A stretch of 64,000 nucleotides of DNA from Adiantum capillus-veneris (GCA_014529385.2 CM043944.1:75325884-75389883); one strand, 5' to 3'. Numbered from the stretch's first letter, positions 22,790 through 34,632 are shown. A program made the numbers and translations. Notes: generated by a model not told the origin, from the letters alone.

Positions 22790-22807
22790 ACCTGCTCTGA
22801 TACCAAT
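22790..22807 (-). other. Copia-2 primer binding site (tRNA-iMet)
   Basis: On the minus strand ATTGGTATCAGAGCAGG follows the 5' LTR, complementary to initiator-Met tRNA. Confidence 0.9.
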
Positions 22808-23034
22808 TGTTGGAATTAGGGTTGCAGAGAAACACACACAGCTTGGAGAAGACGAAGGAAGCTCAAGGCACACAATAGAGAGTATGTTACTTAGTGTGCA
22901 ATGGAAAGATAGATAGCCCTAGAGTGATGGGCGTATATACAATGCACGGGGGAGAAAACCTCCTAAAGAGGGAAAAAATGCCCCGGCGGTCCTAGTGTGT
23001 TCACACACATCACTACCACATGTATATGGTAACA
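22808..23034 (-). repeat. Copia-2 5' LTR
   Basis: 227 bp, with one substitution relative to 17857-18083 by eye. Confidence 0.95.
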
Positions 23035-23400
23035 GGTTCTTGAGGTCTTGAGGTTTTCTTTCGCTTGCAAATCGCGTTGAAGAAGGATCTTCTCTTCACC
23101 CGAGTTCTACTCCTTTCTACGGGCGCACCCCTTGGTGGCCTTGCGCTTACACCAAGGTTGCTTTTTCCAACCTCACGTCGATTGGCCGGCCGCTAAGTGC
23201 ACGGTCCGCTCTCAATGAGTGAAAAGAGACACAAGGGGAGGCTGGACAAGCCCTTCTTTCTTGGGATTCCTGTCACTCTTCAACAAAACACGATTAGGAA
23301 TCGCCACGCCCAAGTAAACTTGGGTTCATGCGATCGCAACAAGCAAAAAAATAAAAATAAAAATCTTGTGGTTCTTTTCCTTGAGTAATGCAGAACACTT

Positions 23401-23418
23401 CCAAAGCTTTGATACCAA
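23401..23418 (-). other. LARD-B primer binding site (iMet-like)
   Basis: Minus-strand TTGGTATCAAAGCTTTGG adjoins the 5' LTR. It is the iMet-type PBS with one G-to-A change from LARD-C. Confidence 0.8.
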
Positions 23419-24575
23419 TGTTAGGTGCAACGGAATGAATGTTGTATTTTCTCAAGATTAGTGATCTTTATTGCTCAAGGTTCCTTTTAGTTCTTTATGG
23501 AAAGAGAGAGCTTTCCGTCTTGTAGAGTGTTGTGGTCACGAACAAAGTGAGTGGATATTGTGCATGCAAGTGAATGAGACTGAGAGAAGGAGAGACAAGA
23601 GATACGACACTGAGAGTTTCTAAAACCCTCCTCCGAAGGCCCCACTCTCGTCGGCGAGAGTGGTCTATTCTTTGATTGCACAAAGGTGTACAATGCGTAT
23701 GCAAGGGACTATGCAACTTGGTCTATGCCGACGACGACGACGACGACGACGACGACGATGGCTGAAATCTGAGATCTTCTAATCGCTGAATTTCGGGACT
23801 GTTTCGGTGGCTGAAAATGACTGTTTTGGCTGTGTTTTCTTGGCTGAAAAATGAGGTTTCTTAGGGCTGAAAATTGATGGTCTTTACGGACTGAATCTGC
23901 TACACTTTTGGTGAATAATGCCGGTCTGAATCTGCTACACTTTCGGTGAATAATGCCGGTCTGAATTTGCTGCTAAAATCCAAAAACGCCAGGGGCTGAA
24001 ATTGGTCCTCCTGTCGCCGGGGTTCTGCAAATGCAAAAACGCTAGGCTGATCTGCTGTGTCGTGATGACGCCGGGGCTGATCTGCTGTGCACAAATCGCC
24101 AAGGCTGATCTGATGCAAAAACGCTAGGTCTTTTGTGGAGAAAATGCCAATGTAGTCGCGGGGGTTGGTCTTGCTGAGAAGTTGCCTGTTGAGCAAGGTG
24201 CTCCTGCTGCCTCTTCTGTCATTTAGTGCTAACTTGGGTTTGCTTATATAGAAACTTAGCGAAATTGTCCTATCTACTTTTGTTGGAAAGTCACTTAAAA
24301 ATAATAAGTGAAAATTCCAATAAATAGGAAAATAGGCTAAATGCATTGGAAAATTCCCCTAACTAATGCTAATGGATTCTGATGGGAATTCCGATGATCA
24401 TGCTGTGTGCAACCGGATGATATGCATCTATGATAAGTGACTGGGCATGCACGGTCTACGAATAGACTCACAAAAGTGCCAGATCACTGCTAATCTAGAC
24501 TTGACTGAATTGACTGAACCCTGCTGTGGTGTAGCTTGTCCACGGACACATAGGGTTGGGATGTGTCACGTGACA
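23419..24575 (-). repeat. LARD-B 5' LTR
   Basis: 1157 bp. It contains a (GAC)n tract at 23729-23758, a partial tandem duplication (about 35 bp, GAATCTGCTACACTTT-type unit) at about 23890-23965, and the motif array. It begins on the minus strand at the palindrome TGTCACGTGACA (24575-24564). Confidence 0.9.
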
Positions 24576-24580
24576 CATGG

Positions 24581-25753
24581 GTTCAATTCAGTTAGATTAG
24601 GAACTGTTCTGGCTTTTTTGTGAGTCTGCTCGCAGACCGTGCATGTCGAGGCACTTAGAGTAGATGCATATCCTGTGGTTCCACACAGCATGAACATCAG
24701 ATTTCCATCAGAACCCATCAAGAGCATTTTTACAGTGCATAGACCTACTTTCCCCATTTTTGACATTTTTCACTTATTAATATTAAGTGACTTTTGTTGG
24801 GAACTAGGTAGGGCAAATTTACTAAGTTTGTATATATAGAAACCTAGCGCTAGCACTTTCTGGCAGAAGAGGCAGCAGGAGTAGCTTGCTCAACAGGCAA
24901 CTTCTCAGCAAGACCCCCCACAGAGGCCTAGCGTTTTTGCAAGAGATAGCAGAACCTAGTGTTTTTGCATCAGATCAGCTAGCATTTTTGCACTTGCAGA
25001 TTCTCGGCGATAATAGACAACAGATCAGCCCTAGTGATAGCAGATTCCCCAGCGACAGCAGATCAGCCCTAGCGTTAGCAGTTTCATTAGCAACGACAGA
25101 TTTCAGCCCCTAGCGTTTTTGGTTTGCAGATCAACCTCGTTTTTGGAGATCTTCGCGACGGAATCAGCCCTAGACTCAACATTTTCAGTTTTCAGCAGTT
25201 AGACCCCGCACTAGAAGCTCCGAACCTCGCAGATCTCACCTCCCCGTAGCAGGTTCTCGCCGCACGGTGAGATCCCGCAAAGTTCGCAGTTTCTGCCCAG
25301 AAAACGCAGATTTCAGCATCTGCGTATTCAACGTGTCGTAGTCGTTCCGTCGTCATCGACATAGAGTCAGAATTCAGCAGATAAAGATTTGCAGATTTCA
25401 GCCATTAGTCTTTTCAGATTTCAACGTGTCTCGTCGTCGTCCTCATCGTCGTCGACATTGTCGGCAAGTCCAAGCATTGTAGAGATTTGTGCAATCAATA
25501 GTAGACCGCTCTCGCCATAGAGAGTGGAGCCTTCGGAGGAGGGTTTGACAACATTCTGGTGTCGTATTCTTCTCTCTCTATCTCTCAGTCTCAGCAACTT
25601 CATTCATACTGTTCACCACTTTGTTTGTGTCATTGCACCATCTCACTAAAGGAACGGAAGGCTCTCCCTGCCATAAGTAAAAGGAACCCTTGAGCACAGT
25701 TCGGAGCACTCATCTTGAGCAAAGTTCAACATTCACTTCCGCTGCACCTTACA
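24581..25753 (+). repeat. LARD-C 5' LTR, main part
   Basis: Continues the LTR after LARD-B. TATATATA at 24831-24838 is the likely promoter. The following region has repeated TAGCGTTTTTGCA-like motifs, then CGTCGTC-rich and CTCTCT-rich stretches, ending CACCTTACA at 25753. Confidence 0.9.
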
Positions 25754-25771
25754 TTGGTATCAGAGCTTTGG
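25754..25771 (+). other. LARD-C primer binding site (tRNA-iMet)
   Basis: TTGGTATCAGAGCTTTGG directly follows the LTR. Confidence 0.9.
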
Positions 25772-26243
25772 TAGTGTTTTGTATCACTTAAGGAAAGAGC
25801 CACATAATCTTATTTTGCTTATTGCGGTCGCAGGTAACCAAAGTCCACTTCGGCGTGTTGATTCCTAATCGTGTTTTTGAAGAGTGACAAGAAGCCCAAG
25901 GAAGAAGGGCTTGTCTAGTCTCCCCTTGTTTCTCTTTTTACTCATTCAGAGCGGACCGTGCACTTAGCGGCCGGCCAATCGACGCGAGGAGGGAAAAAGC
26001 AACCTTGGTGTGAGCGCAAGGCCGCCAAGGGGTGCGTCCGCAGGAAAGAGAAGAGCTTGGGTGAAGAGAAGATCCTTCTCTAACACAGATTGCAAGCTAA
26101 AGAAGAACCTCAAGAACCTCAAGACCCGCAAGAAACTCAAGAACTCAAGAATCCTAAGAACGAAGGACCCCAAGAACCCAAGTTCCTTGTGAACGTAAGA
26201 ACCCACGACCACAAGAACCCACAAGAACCTACGACTTCAGTAG

Positions 26244-27676
26244 ATGGTCATCAATCGAAGCGGAATGAATACTTCCCTTGGAGGTGATGGGCATGAGAGA
26301 GGCAAAGAAGAATTTTCCCCACCAGGAGGTTTTTCCAACCCTCCCCCTTCCCCATCTACGCCAAGTATTACACTAACTCCTACGGAGGAGTTGAAGAAGT
26401 TGTTTATGAAAAGAAAGTTAGAACGCGAAGCAAGAAAAGCGGAAAGAAAGACCGACTTTGAGCGTCAGCGCAAGCAAGCACACTTGGAGGCCGCAGAAAG
26501 AAAAGCAGAAATAGAGTTGAACACAAAGAAAGAATGGCAGCAATAGAGCGTGAGCACGAGCAAGCACGCTTGGAAGCCAAAGCACGAGAAGCAAAGCTGG
26601 ATCGTGAGAACAAAGAAAGAGAAGCAGAATTTGATCGCGAGAACCAAGAAAGACAAGTAGCATTTGATCGCGAGAACAAAGCAAGACAAGCAATGAACGA
26701 CCGACACATGAAAGAGATGTTGCGACTCTTTTCTTAAGTGCAGGCACAGATGCAAGAGATACGGGAAAAGGAGACTCTCTCAGTCTCTTCTTCCCAAAGC
26801 ATGACACACAGGATTTGCATGATGATAAGCATGATGAATTGCATGATAATGATGAGCATGAAGAATTGCATGACAATGACAAGCATGATGATTTTCATGA
26901 TGAAGATGTGATTTTCACGAGTATGATGATTTGTCTAAACCACAATGTGATTGTTCACAAGAATGATGGGCTAGTAGATGCTTTTTCTAGTGAAGCTAAC
27001 CTCATTGCAGATTCGATCAATCACGAAGAACCGATCTTTGCTCTCGAGCCTAGGTCCAAAGAACCCCCTCAGGAAGAACCGATCTTGGCTCTCGAGCCTA
27101 GGTCCATAGAACCCCCTCAGGAAGAACTGATCTTGGCTCTCGAGCCTAGGTCTAAAGAACCTCACACGAAGTACTATGTGTTCGAATGATTAGTTAGCAC
27201 GCAGTTCGAGTGTTTCATTCAAAGGCATGCCATATTGTTCGATGAGCACGATTCACTCATGAATGAGCACGGATGTATGCGGATGATTCATGAAAAGATG
27301 AAAAGTATGCACCAAAGGAATTCACATTCTATTTCTCTTCCTTGGCATGACACAGTATCAGAAAGAGCACAAGAAAGATTGAGCATCAAGCATAGGCATT
27401 TCCATTGTGATTTGCCATAGTTGATTGATTTAGATCAAAAAGTCAAGATTCGATCTCATTGTTTGCGTGTGTTTGATGAATGGTTTGGCACTCCGTCTCT
27501 ATGTTCATCTACATTGCATGCACAGGCTCTACAGAAGAGTAGTGTTTTTCCAACCACTTTACATGGAATGGGTACGTTCACGTTTTTGTGTTGGAAGTGG
27601 TTTCAGGAATTTTCAGCCTCTGAGATTCTTGAAGAAGGTAGAAGCATGACTCTAGACGAAGTTGAAGCATTGAAGG
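26244..27676 (+). pseudogene. LARD family protein, broken (copy C)
   Basis: Starts MVINRSGMNTSL, matching copy B. A Pro-rich segment leads into a charged coiled coil with repeated FDREN blocks. An acidic His/Asp-rich tract (HDDKHDELHDNDEHEE type) and three tandem LEPRSKEPPQEE-type repeats follow, then the conserved C-terminal region. The frame is broken by a shift near 26540, a TAA after LRLFS near 26737, a shift near 26800, one after YYVFE at 27187-27189 and a TAG at 27418-27420. Gypsy-G cuts it within the MTLDEVEALK segment, so the FRRSPKK end is missing. Upstream at 26090-26240 tandem CAAGAACC-type repeats could be translated or be leader. Confidence 0.7.
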
Positions 27677-29159
27677 TGTCACGAGGACGTGGCAGTTATT
27701 AACCATGTCACAAAGATGTGGCAACTGCTAACCTTGGTTGTTGGTTTCTTTCCAATGGGGTTTATTTTATTTGTTTTGAGACCCTCTTCTTGAAGTAGCG
27801 AACGGTCGGACATTGCATGGCCAATGTGAACGGTAGTTTCACCCGCAGATGGGTAGTGGTCGGCACTGGAATTCGTATGGTAAGAGGATGTCTAGGCTCA
27901 GAGCAAGATCATATAGGTCCCCCCGTCGCACTTAGCAGGTTGGTGGATACTAGGAAGTGAACTCAATTAAGGCGTAAAGTCAAGGTGGGACTACCAACAA
28001 AAAGTATCCGACAGTTGGTCCACATTGCACTTTTGGATGCGGTCCCAATGAGGATAGATGGTCAGAAGACCAGTGGGAGCCCAACGGAAGCATCTCCTAA
28101 AATTTAGGGAATTGTTATTTTGGGCCGTGAAATGTGTTCGCGTCATTACCTCCGGTATGACTAGGGGAACATTTTACAACTTTGCCGCGAAGTCAACTGG
28201 GCAACCGGTCAGGATATTTTTAAGCGGCGAACCCGAAACGGGCAAATGCTTGAAAATACGCCAAGTGCCATTTTCTCATGCACTTACCTCTTCAGGAAGA
28301 AGTGGCGCTGAATTTTTAAGCTAGGAAGGCCTTCATTTGCAATTTGTCACAGGTTAAGAGCTATGGAGTGCTTCCTTTCCCTCTTATGTACAGTGTGGTG
28401 CTAGGAGTGATGCCCTGCACGCTACACACTGCTCTCTCTCTCTCCCCTATGTGCAGTTATGTGATGCCCCACAAGAGGGCTCCTCATTTGACTGATGTAC
28501 AGCTGTGTGGGTTCATGCTTTTGTGCTGAGGCAAGAGCCTCCTTGAGCAGGAACAGGGGTAGCTAGCTGCTACTCCAAAGCAGGCACTGGTGAGGGTCAT
28601 AACCTCACCATACAGGTGCAAAATCAGCGCTGTGTATGCGCTGTACTTTTACTGTTTTTCAGCCACACGGACGCCAGAATCTTTGGGAATCGTGCCCCAC
28701 TGGCAGAGGACAGTTAGGGGACTGTTTGGGGCTGATACCAGGGCAAAAACCAGTAAATACAGCGTGCTGAATTTACTGTTTTTGGGCAGGAATCAGAGGG
28801 TATACGCCTGTAGAAGCGAGTTCCAACAGGGGAATTGGTTTCGCGCAAGTTTAGGGGCTATTATGCTGCCAAAATTTGGCCAAAACTGGCGGTATCTAGT
28901 GGGATACAGTCAAAGGATTCCCAGGTTTCTTCTTTGTACTTTACCCACCTAAAGAATAAAGAAATATCGAAAGGGGCACCCATTTTGGGGCCTACAGGTT
29001 GTCGGCGTCTGCTCGGAGCATTCTAGCTTCCGAGCCGTGTGTGTGATTAAGTGTTAATTCCCGCTACAGGTCTCCTTTGCGAAGTGCTCTGTGTGTGTGT
29101 GTCTAAAGTAAAGAATTTCGGGTGAAAGCCAACGCCTACCGCCCTACGGGCCGGTTTCA
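27677..29159 (+). repeat. Gypsy-G 5' LTR
   Basis: Begins TGTCACGAGGACG and ends CCGGTTTCA. AATAAAGAAATA near 28954 is the likely polyadenylation region. Related LTR pieces recur at 38595, 47318 and 51708. Confidence 0.9.
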
Positions 29160-29177
29160 TGGTTCCGTCGTCGGGAT
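29160..29177 (+). other. Gypsy-G primer binding site, tRNA-Glu-like
   Basis: TGGTTCCGTCGTCGGGAT directly follows the LTR. It matches the complement of the 3' end of plant nuclear tRNA-Glu except at about three positions (judged from memory of that tRNA), and does not resemble the iMet PBS of the other elements here. Confidence 0.6.
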
Positions 29178-29258
29178 ATCAATCACTTTTTCCTTAAAGA
29201 GTGAGCCAAGATTGTTTTGGGATAAAGACACAGAGTGCAGGAACGCGGGGATTACACT

Positions 29259-30743
29259 ATGGCCGACAATGGGAAGGGAATTATGGAAGAGGGTTCCTCT
29301 TCAAAGGACAGTTAGGATATTCCTATGGTTTTTGAGTTTGGCGAGAGCTCACGGCCACGCCAGTCTGTACCTCCTGTCAACGTGAATGTCCCTCCAGTAG
29401 TACAGGGCTTTATGACTGGGCAACTTGAGGGTGATGCGTTCAAGCCTCAGTTAGTTGCCGCGGTGAATGTCTTTTTGCAGCTGGTGTAGAATCTGAGGTT
29501 TATGGAATTCTTGCAAGCGCCACCAGTGCAACAGCAAAATAGGCAACCTACGCCGCGTACGGAGCTTGTTAATGCTCAAGCCTAGGTACTTCATGTGGCG
29601 CAGGAGGAAAGGGAACACTCGCATGTTGCGGAGTCGGGGGCTCCAAAGCAGGTTCCTCCCGTGCTTGAACAGGTGGCTAGAACGCCTATTCCACAGGTTA
29701 TGCCAGTTCAGCCCGCCACCTTTCAGAGCCAGCATGCTGTCTTGAATGGACAGGGAGCTGGATACCAGGCTATGCACTCAGTTTTTCCACCACCCAGGAT
29801 ACATCCTGGGTATTTCGGGGGTGGATCAATGTCCCAAACTATGGCTGGTTATGTGCCTGGAAGTCAGCCGTACATGCCAGGAACAGTGTTCGGGGATATG
29901 CAAGGCATCATGTCAAACCCCATGTATGGTAGTATCGGCATGCAACAAGGTTTTCACTGCAACCAGGGCCAGTTTGGGGTGCCACAGGGTCATTTTGGCA
30001 TGGCTGGTTTTTCTGGACAGCAGCCAGATATCGCACCTCTGACGCAAAATGTGAATGGCCAACACGTGCCGATCATGCCTACTACAGTGCCCATGTTGCA
30101 GACCATTCCGTATGACAACTTGGGGTCACTAGGGAAGCTGAAGGCTTACAAAGAAGGTGGTGCAGCAGTAAAGTTCAGTACCTTTAGTGGTTTCGAGGAT
30201 AAGACAAAGGCCCTCACTTTCCTCCAACAGTTTGATACAGCTTATGCGGGAGCGAATTTTACAGAGGCCTCGAAGGTCAAGAAAGCTGCCACTTTCTTAA
30301 AGGACAATGCGCTTACATGGTGGACGACATTGTTAATGCAAGGACAGGCACCTGCCACTTGGGTTTACTTCAACCAAATGTTTGCATCTACTTGGCTATC
30401 AAATGAATTTGAAGCTGATGTCATGACAGATTGGCACCAGCTTACTTCAGCTTCGTGCAAGAGCTTGCTGGAGTACAATAGGAGGTTTTGTAAAGCGTTA
30501 CTCTCAGTGACCTCCTACAGATTTGTGTCACTGACAGAGCAGATAGAAAAGTACTGTTGTGGGCTGCCTAAGAGGCTTCGCGATTACTGTACAAAGAACA
30601 GAGTGGCTACCCTTACTCAACTTATGGAAGTTGCGAACACTGGTCTTGCCTTGTTGAAAGGAGAGGACAATGGATTTCCGAGCAGTGACAAAGGAGGGCA
30701 GGAAAAGAAAAGCGAAGAAACCCTTTGTGGAAACGGCTCCTGA
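29259..30743 (+). pseudogene. Gypsy-G gag with three in-frame TAG codons
   Basis: The frame can be traced from the ATG at 29259 (MADNGKGIMEEG), across TAG at 29313, 29487 and 29583, to a long open stretch. Sequence on both sides of each TAG reads as plausible Gln/Pro-rich Gag. The core matches the retrotransposon Gag domain: KFSTFSGFEDKTKALTFL, FLKDNALTWW and EKYCCGLPKRLRDYC. After about 30656 the coding signal moves to the next frame, where basic sequence leads to the CCHC knuckle, so one base was gained or lost near there. Gags of Gypsy-I, E and J are recognisably related. Confidence 0.8.
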
Positions 30744-33700
30744 TGCGTCATAGGGGTCAGAAAAGGCCACCAAAGACAAGGATTCAGCTGGGACTTCTCG
30801 AGCGCAGACAAAGAAATAGAAAAGGAAGCCTTTTGTGCGCAAGTCGCTCGAGGAAAAGAAGGTCCTAATGGCTGAGAACAAATGCTTTATATGCGAGCAG
30901 CCTGGTCACTTTTCTATCAATTGTCCAAAGAGGAAAAGGCCAGCTGACTCAGAGGATAAAGAAGACCAGAAAGGCAAGAAGCCAAAACCCACGGCAGGTT
31001 TAGTGCCAGACATGGTGGGTGACAGGCCCAGCCCAGATGCCAGTGAGTTATGCAGGGCATGGGGTAAAGTTAGGGATCAGACGGCACTCATCTTCTTTGA
31101 TCCAGGTGCCAAAGCCAACTTTGTCTCACCAGATTTAGCTATGAAGCTGGGCATCAGAGCTGAAGAGATGGGGTACACAGCAGAGGCAGGGTTGGCATGT
31201 CCTGGCCACTCAGAGTGTGCTACTCCCATCATTGGAAAATTGGGTTTGCATATTCAGTCGTATGTGGACACTGAAGAGTTTTACATCATGCCGCTGGAAT
31301 GTTGTGACGCCTTGTTGGGGATCCCGTGGATGTTCCGACTGCATGGAGTCTTGGATGTCTACAACAAAAAGATCACTGTACAGCATAGGGGCAAAACTCA
31401 CATCTTGGATGTAAAGCTTAAAGGAGAGTCAATCCCTATTGTATCTGCTTCTGCTATCACTTCTGTAATAAAGAATCATCTTTCTGTGTACTTGATTTTT
31501 GCACGTGATGTCTCAGATAGTGATCAGTCAAATTTATCTGTGTTAGATAAAGAAAGGTCAGCATTTTTGCAAAAGTTTAGTGACTGTTTTTTTGATTCAT
31601 TACCGTCGCAATTGCTACCAGAGAGACATGAGGACCATCGGATAGATTTGGTGCCAGGGTGTAGCCCACCATATAGACCTCCCTACAGGGTTAGTGCGGT
31701 GCAGCAGAAAGAGATTATGGGCCAGGTTGAGGAGTTATTAGAGAAGGGGCTGATTCAGCCTAGTTCTTCACCCTTTTGCTCCCAAGTGCTCCTAGTGTAG
31801 AAGAAGGATGGCTCATGGCGCATGTGTATTGATTATCGTGCGTTGAATAAGAATACCATCAAGAAAAGGTTCTCTATTCCTAGAATTGATGATATTCTCG
31901 ATCGTTTAGAGGGTGCTGCAATTTTCAGCAGGATAGACCTTAAGAGTGGGTACCATCACATTCGTATAAGGCCAGAGGATGCGCACAAGACTGCGTTTAG
32001 AACGACATTTGGTCTTTATGAGTTTCTAGTGATGCCGTTTGGGCTAACAAGTGCTCTTGCCACGTTCAACAAAATGATGGACCGAATTTTCCGCTCGCAT
32101 CAACAGTTTGTTAGAACGTTCTTCGATGACATGATAGTGTATTCGAAGAATAAAGAGGAGCACAGGCGTCACTTGACCATTGTGTTCGAAGAGCTGCGCA
32201 GTCACAGGTTACTTGTCAATCCTAAGAAAAGTGAATTCTTCCTCGAAGAGATCCACTTTCTGGGCCACATAGTCTCAAAGGATGGTGTTAGAATGGATCC
32301 TGCAAAGGTCGAAGCTATCAAGACATGGCGAGACTTGAAGACTGTGCACGATGTCAGAAGCTTCTTGGGATTGTGTTCCTACTATAGAAGGTTTATAAGA
32401 AATTTTGTAGAGATAGCATCGCCTCTTCACGCATTGCAAAAGAAAGAGGTCACTTTCAGATGGACCCAAAAAGAGATTTCAGCTTTTAGTCTCTTAAAGG
32501 AAAAGTTGACTTCAGATCCAGTTATTGTTTTGCCAGATATCAGGAAGTCATTTGTGGTCCAGTGTGACGCGTGTGGCAGTAGCATCAGAGTAGTGCTAAT
32601 GCAAGATAGACGGGTAGTAGCTTATGAAAGACGAATTTTGGAAGGGCCAGAGAGGACGATGCAAGTCTATGAGAAAGAGCTCTTGGCCGTGATTCATGCG
32701 CTTTCTAGCTGGAAGCACTACCTCTTAGGTGCTGATTTTGTTGTCCAAACAGATCATCAGACCTTGCGATACTTCTTGACACAGTCAAAGTTATCCGAAA
32801 AGCATATGCGATGGGCAAACATTCTTTCCATGTTCCACTTCCAGATGATGCATGTGGAAGGCAAGAAGAATGTTGTGGCTGATGCGTTATCAAGAAAGCC
32901 ACAAATTTCAGCTGTGTCAATTCCTTATCATCACGAGCTAGATGACATGAAGGAGCAGTATACTGCTGATGAAGATTTTGCAAGGATCTTTGAACAGTTA
33001 CAAGAGGGGCAACATCACGAAAACTACCTCCTCAGAGATGGTTTTATGATGATGCATGGCAGAGTTTGTGTCACTAGGCCACTGCGACATAAGGTCATGG
33101 AAGAGAGTCATGTCCCACGGTATGCAGGGCATCGTGGCATTGATGCAACAGTTAAAGCGGTAGAGACGTTCTTCTATTGGCCTACCTTGAGGAGAGATGT
33201 GGATGCCTTTGTGCGAGCATGCATAGTTTGCCAAAAGGTCAAGTTTGACAGGCAAAAGGCACCAGGGTTGTTACAACCATTGCCGATTCCGGATAAGCCA
33301 TGGGAAAGCATTGCTATGGACTTTATGTTTGATCTTCCAAGGACGCCAACAGGGAGTGATGGTATATGGACCATTATCTGCAGGTTCAGCAAGCAGGCCC
33401 ATTTTATCCCTGTGAGGAAGAAGATAAAATCTGATCAGATGGCACGCTTGTTCATGTACAATGTGTTTAAGTACCATGGTATGCCACAATCGATTATTAG
33501 TGATCGTGATCCTCGCATGACCAGTCTGTTCTGGAGAGGATTGTTTGAGAGCATGGGCACTACGCTCAAATTCTTGTCTTCGTTTGATCCACAAACTGAT
33601 GGACAGTCAGAAGAGGCTAATTCTACTGTCTTAGATCTGTTGAAATGCTATGTGTCAGATAATAAGGGCAAGTGGGAACAGTATTTTCCTATGCTTGAGT

Positions 33701-34461
33701 ATGCGTACAATAATACGGTGCATTCGTCTACTGGCAAAGCACCTTTTGAGATTGTTGAAGGTGGCAAAAAGGTTCCTCCCATTTTGCATACAAAGGACAA
33801 GATCTTTGAGGCATATCGATATGTTGAGAACATGGATGACATGTATAAGAAGATTAAAGTTGCCTTGGAGAAGACTCAGGCAAAGCAGAAAAAGGCTGCT
33901 GATCGTCATCGTCGTGAATTGCTACTATCACCTGGTGATTGGGTTCTCTTAAGGTTTGAAAAGGCAAGGTTAAAGAAGATGAAGGGCAAGGAACGGCTGT
34001 TTCCTAAGCTCAGCATGCGTTACTATGGGCCTTTTCAAGTGCTTGACAAGAGCATCAATGTGGCTTACAGGCTGAAATTGCCTGATGCGTGGAAGATTCA
34101 TAATGCGTTTCACGTGAGTCTTCTAAGACCCTTCGTGGGTGATGTGCCAGAAGATATGCTAGATGAGGATCAGCCAAAAGTTGAGGAACTTGATGAGATC
34201 CTGGAACCTGAGCAAGTTTTGGCACATAAGGATAGAAAAGTTAAAGGACAAGTTGCAAGACGCTATTTGGTGAAGTTCAAGAACTATCCGCCTATGGATG
34301 CAAAGTGGATGGAAGAGCATGAACTGTTAGAGTCACCAAATGTATTGCAGCTTTACCTTGAAGCCTTTGGGTTACAACCTACTTATGCCCCAACCCAACG
34401 TGTACAAAGGAGGGGTAATGATAGAGCTAGTACATCAAAGGTACATATGAATTCAGTGTAA
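30658..34461 (+). pseudogene. Gypsy-G pol with chromodomain and three in-frame TAG codons
   Basis: One frame carries the CCHC knuckle CFICEQPGHFSINC (30883-30924), a protease with FFDPGAKANFVS (DPG at 31099-31107 instead of D-S/T-G), RT (KSGYHHI, FFDDM at 32119-32133), RNase H (VQCDACGSS, YEKELLAVIHAL), integrase (zinc-binding GHRGIDATV through CIVCQKVK, catalytic IAMDF, SDRDPRM and GQSEEANS) and a C-terminal chromodomain (RRYLVKFKNYPPMDAKWMEE, about 34190-34350). TAG interrupts at 30751, 30817 and 31798. The 879 codons from 31822 are uninterrupted. The chromodomain in this family targets heterochromatin during integration. Confidence 0.93.
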
Positions 34462-34619
34462 TAGATGGAAACGACAAAAGTATGAAGACCTCATTAAGTC
34501 ATTTGTATCGATATGTTATGACCTTTCTTGCGGATCCATGCGATGATAAAAGAGTGTTAATAGCACAAGATCATGAGTGGCGTGTATTTATGGTATGCAA
34601 TTGAGGACGTTTGCGATTT

Positions 34620-34632
34620 CAAGAGGGGGGTA
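34620..34632 (+). other. Gypsy-G polypurine tract
   Basis: CAAGAGGGGGGTA precedes the 3' LTR start at 34633 and resembles the LARD tract. Confidence 0.8.

Larger units (their letters stand above)
17857..23034 (-). mobile_element. Copia-2: young Ty1/Copia element nested in LARD-B
   Basis: A 5.18-kb minus-strand element. Its 227-bp LTRs (17857-18083 and 22808-23034) differ at one site that I could find, and the TSD is GGTTC (17852-17856 and 23035-23039). The near-identical LTRs show it is much younger than Copia-1. The polyprotein frame nevertheless has two nonsense codons and a damaged Gag zinc knuckle. Confidence 0.95.
15075..24575 (-). mobile_element. LARD-B: complete non-autonomous LTR element with nested Copia-2
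   Basis: Minus-strand element with LTRs 15075-16205 (3' LTR, 1131 bp) and 23419-24575 (5' LTR, 1157 bp) and a 5-bp TSD CATGG (15070-15074 and 24576-24580). Without Copia-2 the internal region is about 2.0 kb and the element about 4.3 kb. It has a PBS, a polypurine tract and one long coding region for the unrecognised LARD protein. The 5' LTR is longer mainly because of a partial tandem duplication at about 23890-23965. This is the best-preserved copy of the family in the window. Confidence 0.92.

Noticed and set aside
24560-24580. Apparent head-to-head fusion of two LARD LTRs sharing one palindrome
   Set aside because: The matching CATGG duplications show that LARD-B ends at 24575 and that the following sequence is LARD-C LTR split by the insertion; the palindrome belongs to B alone.
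28058-28324. 88-codon frame repeated at 35014-35280
   Set aside because: The two copies are the Gypsy-G LTRs, so repetition is explained and no protein motif is present.
30650-30760. Programmed +1 frameshift between Gypsy-G gag and pol
   Set aside because: The CCHC knuckle, normally part of Gag, lies after the shift, and basic Gag-like sequence continues there, so an accidental indel is more likely.
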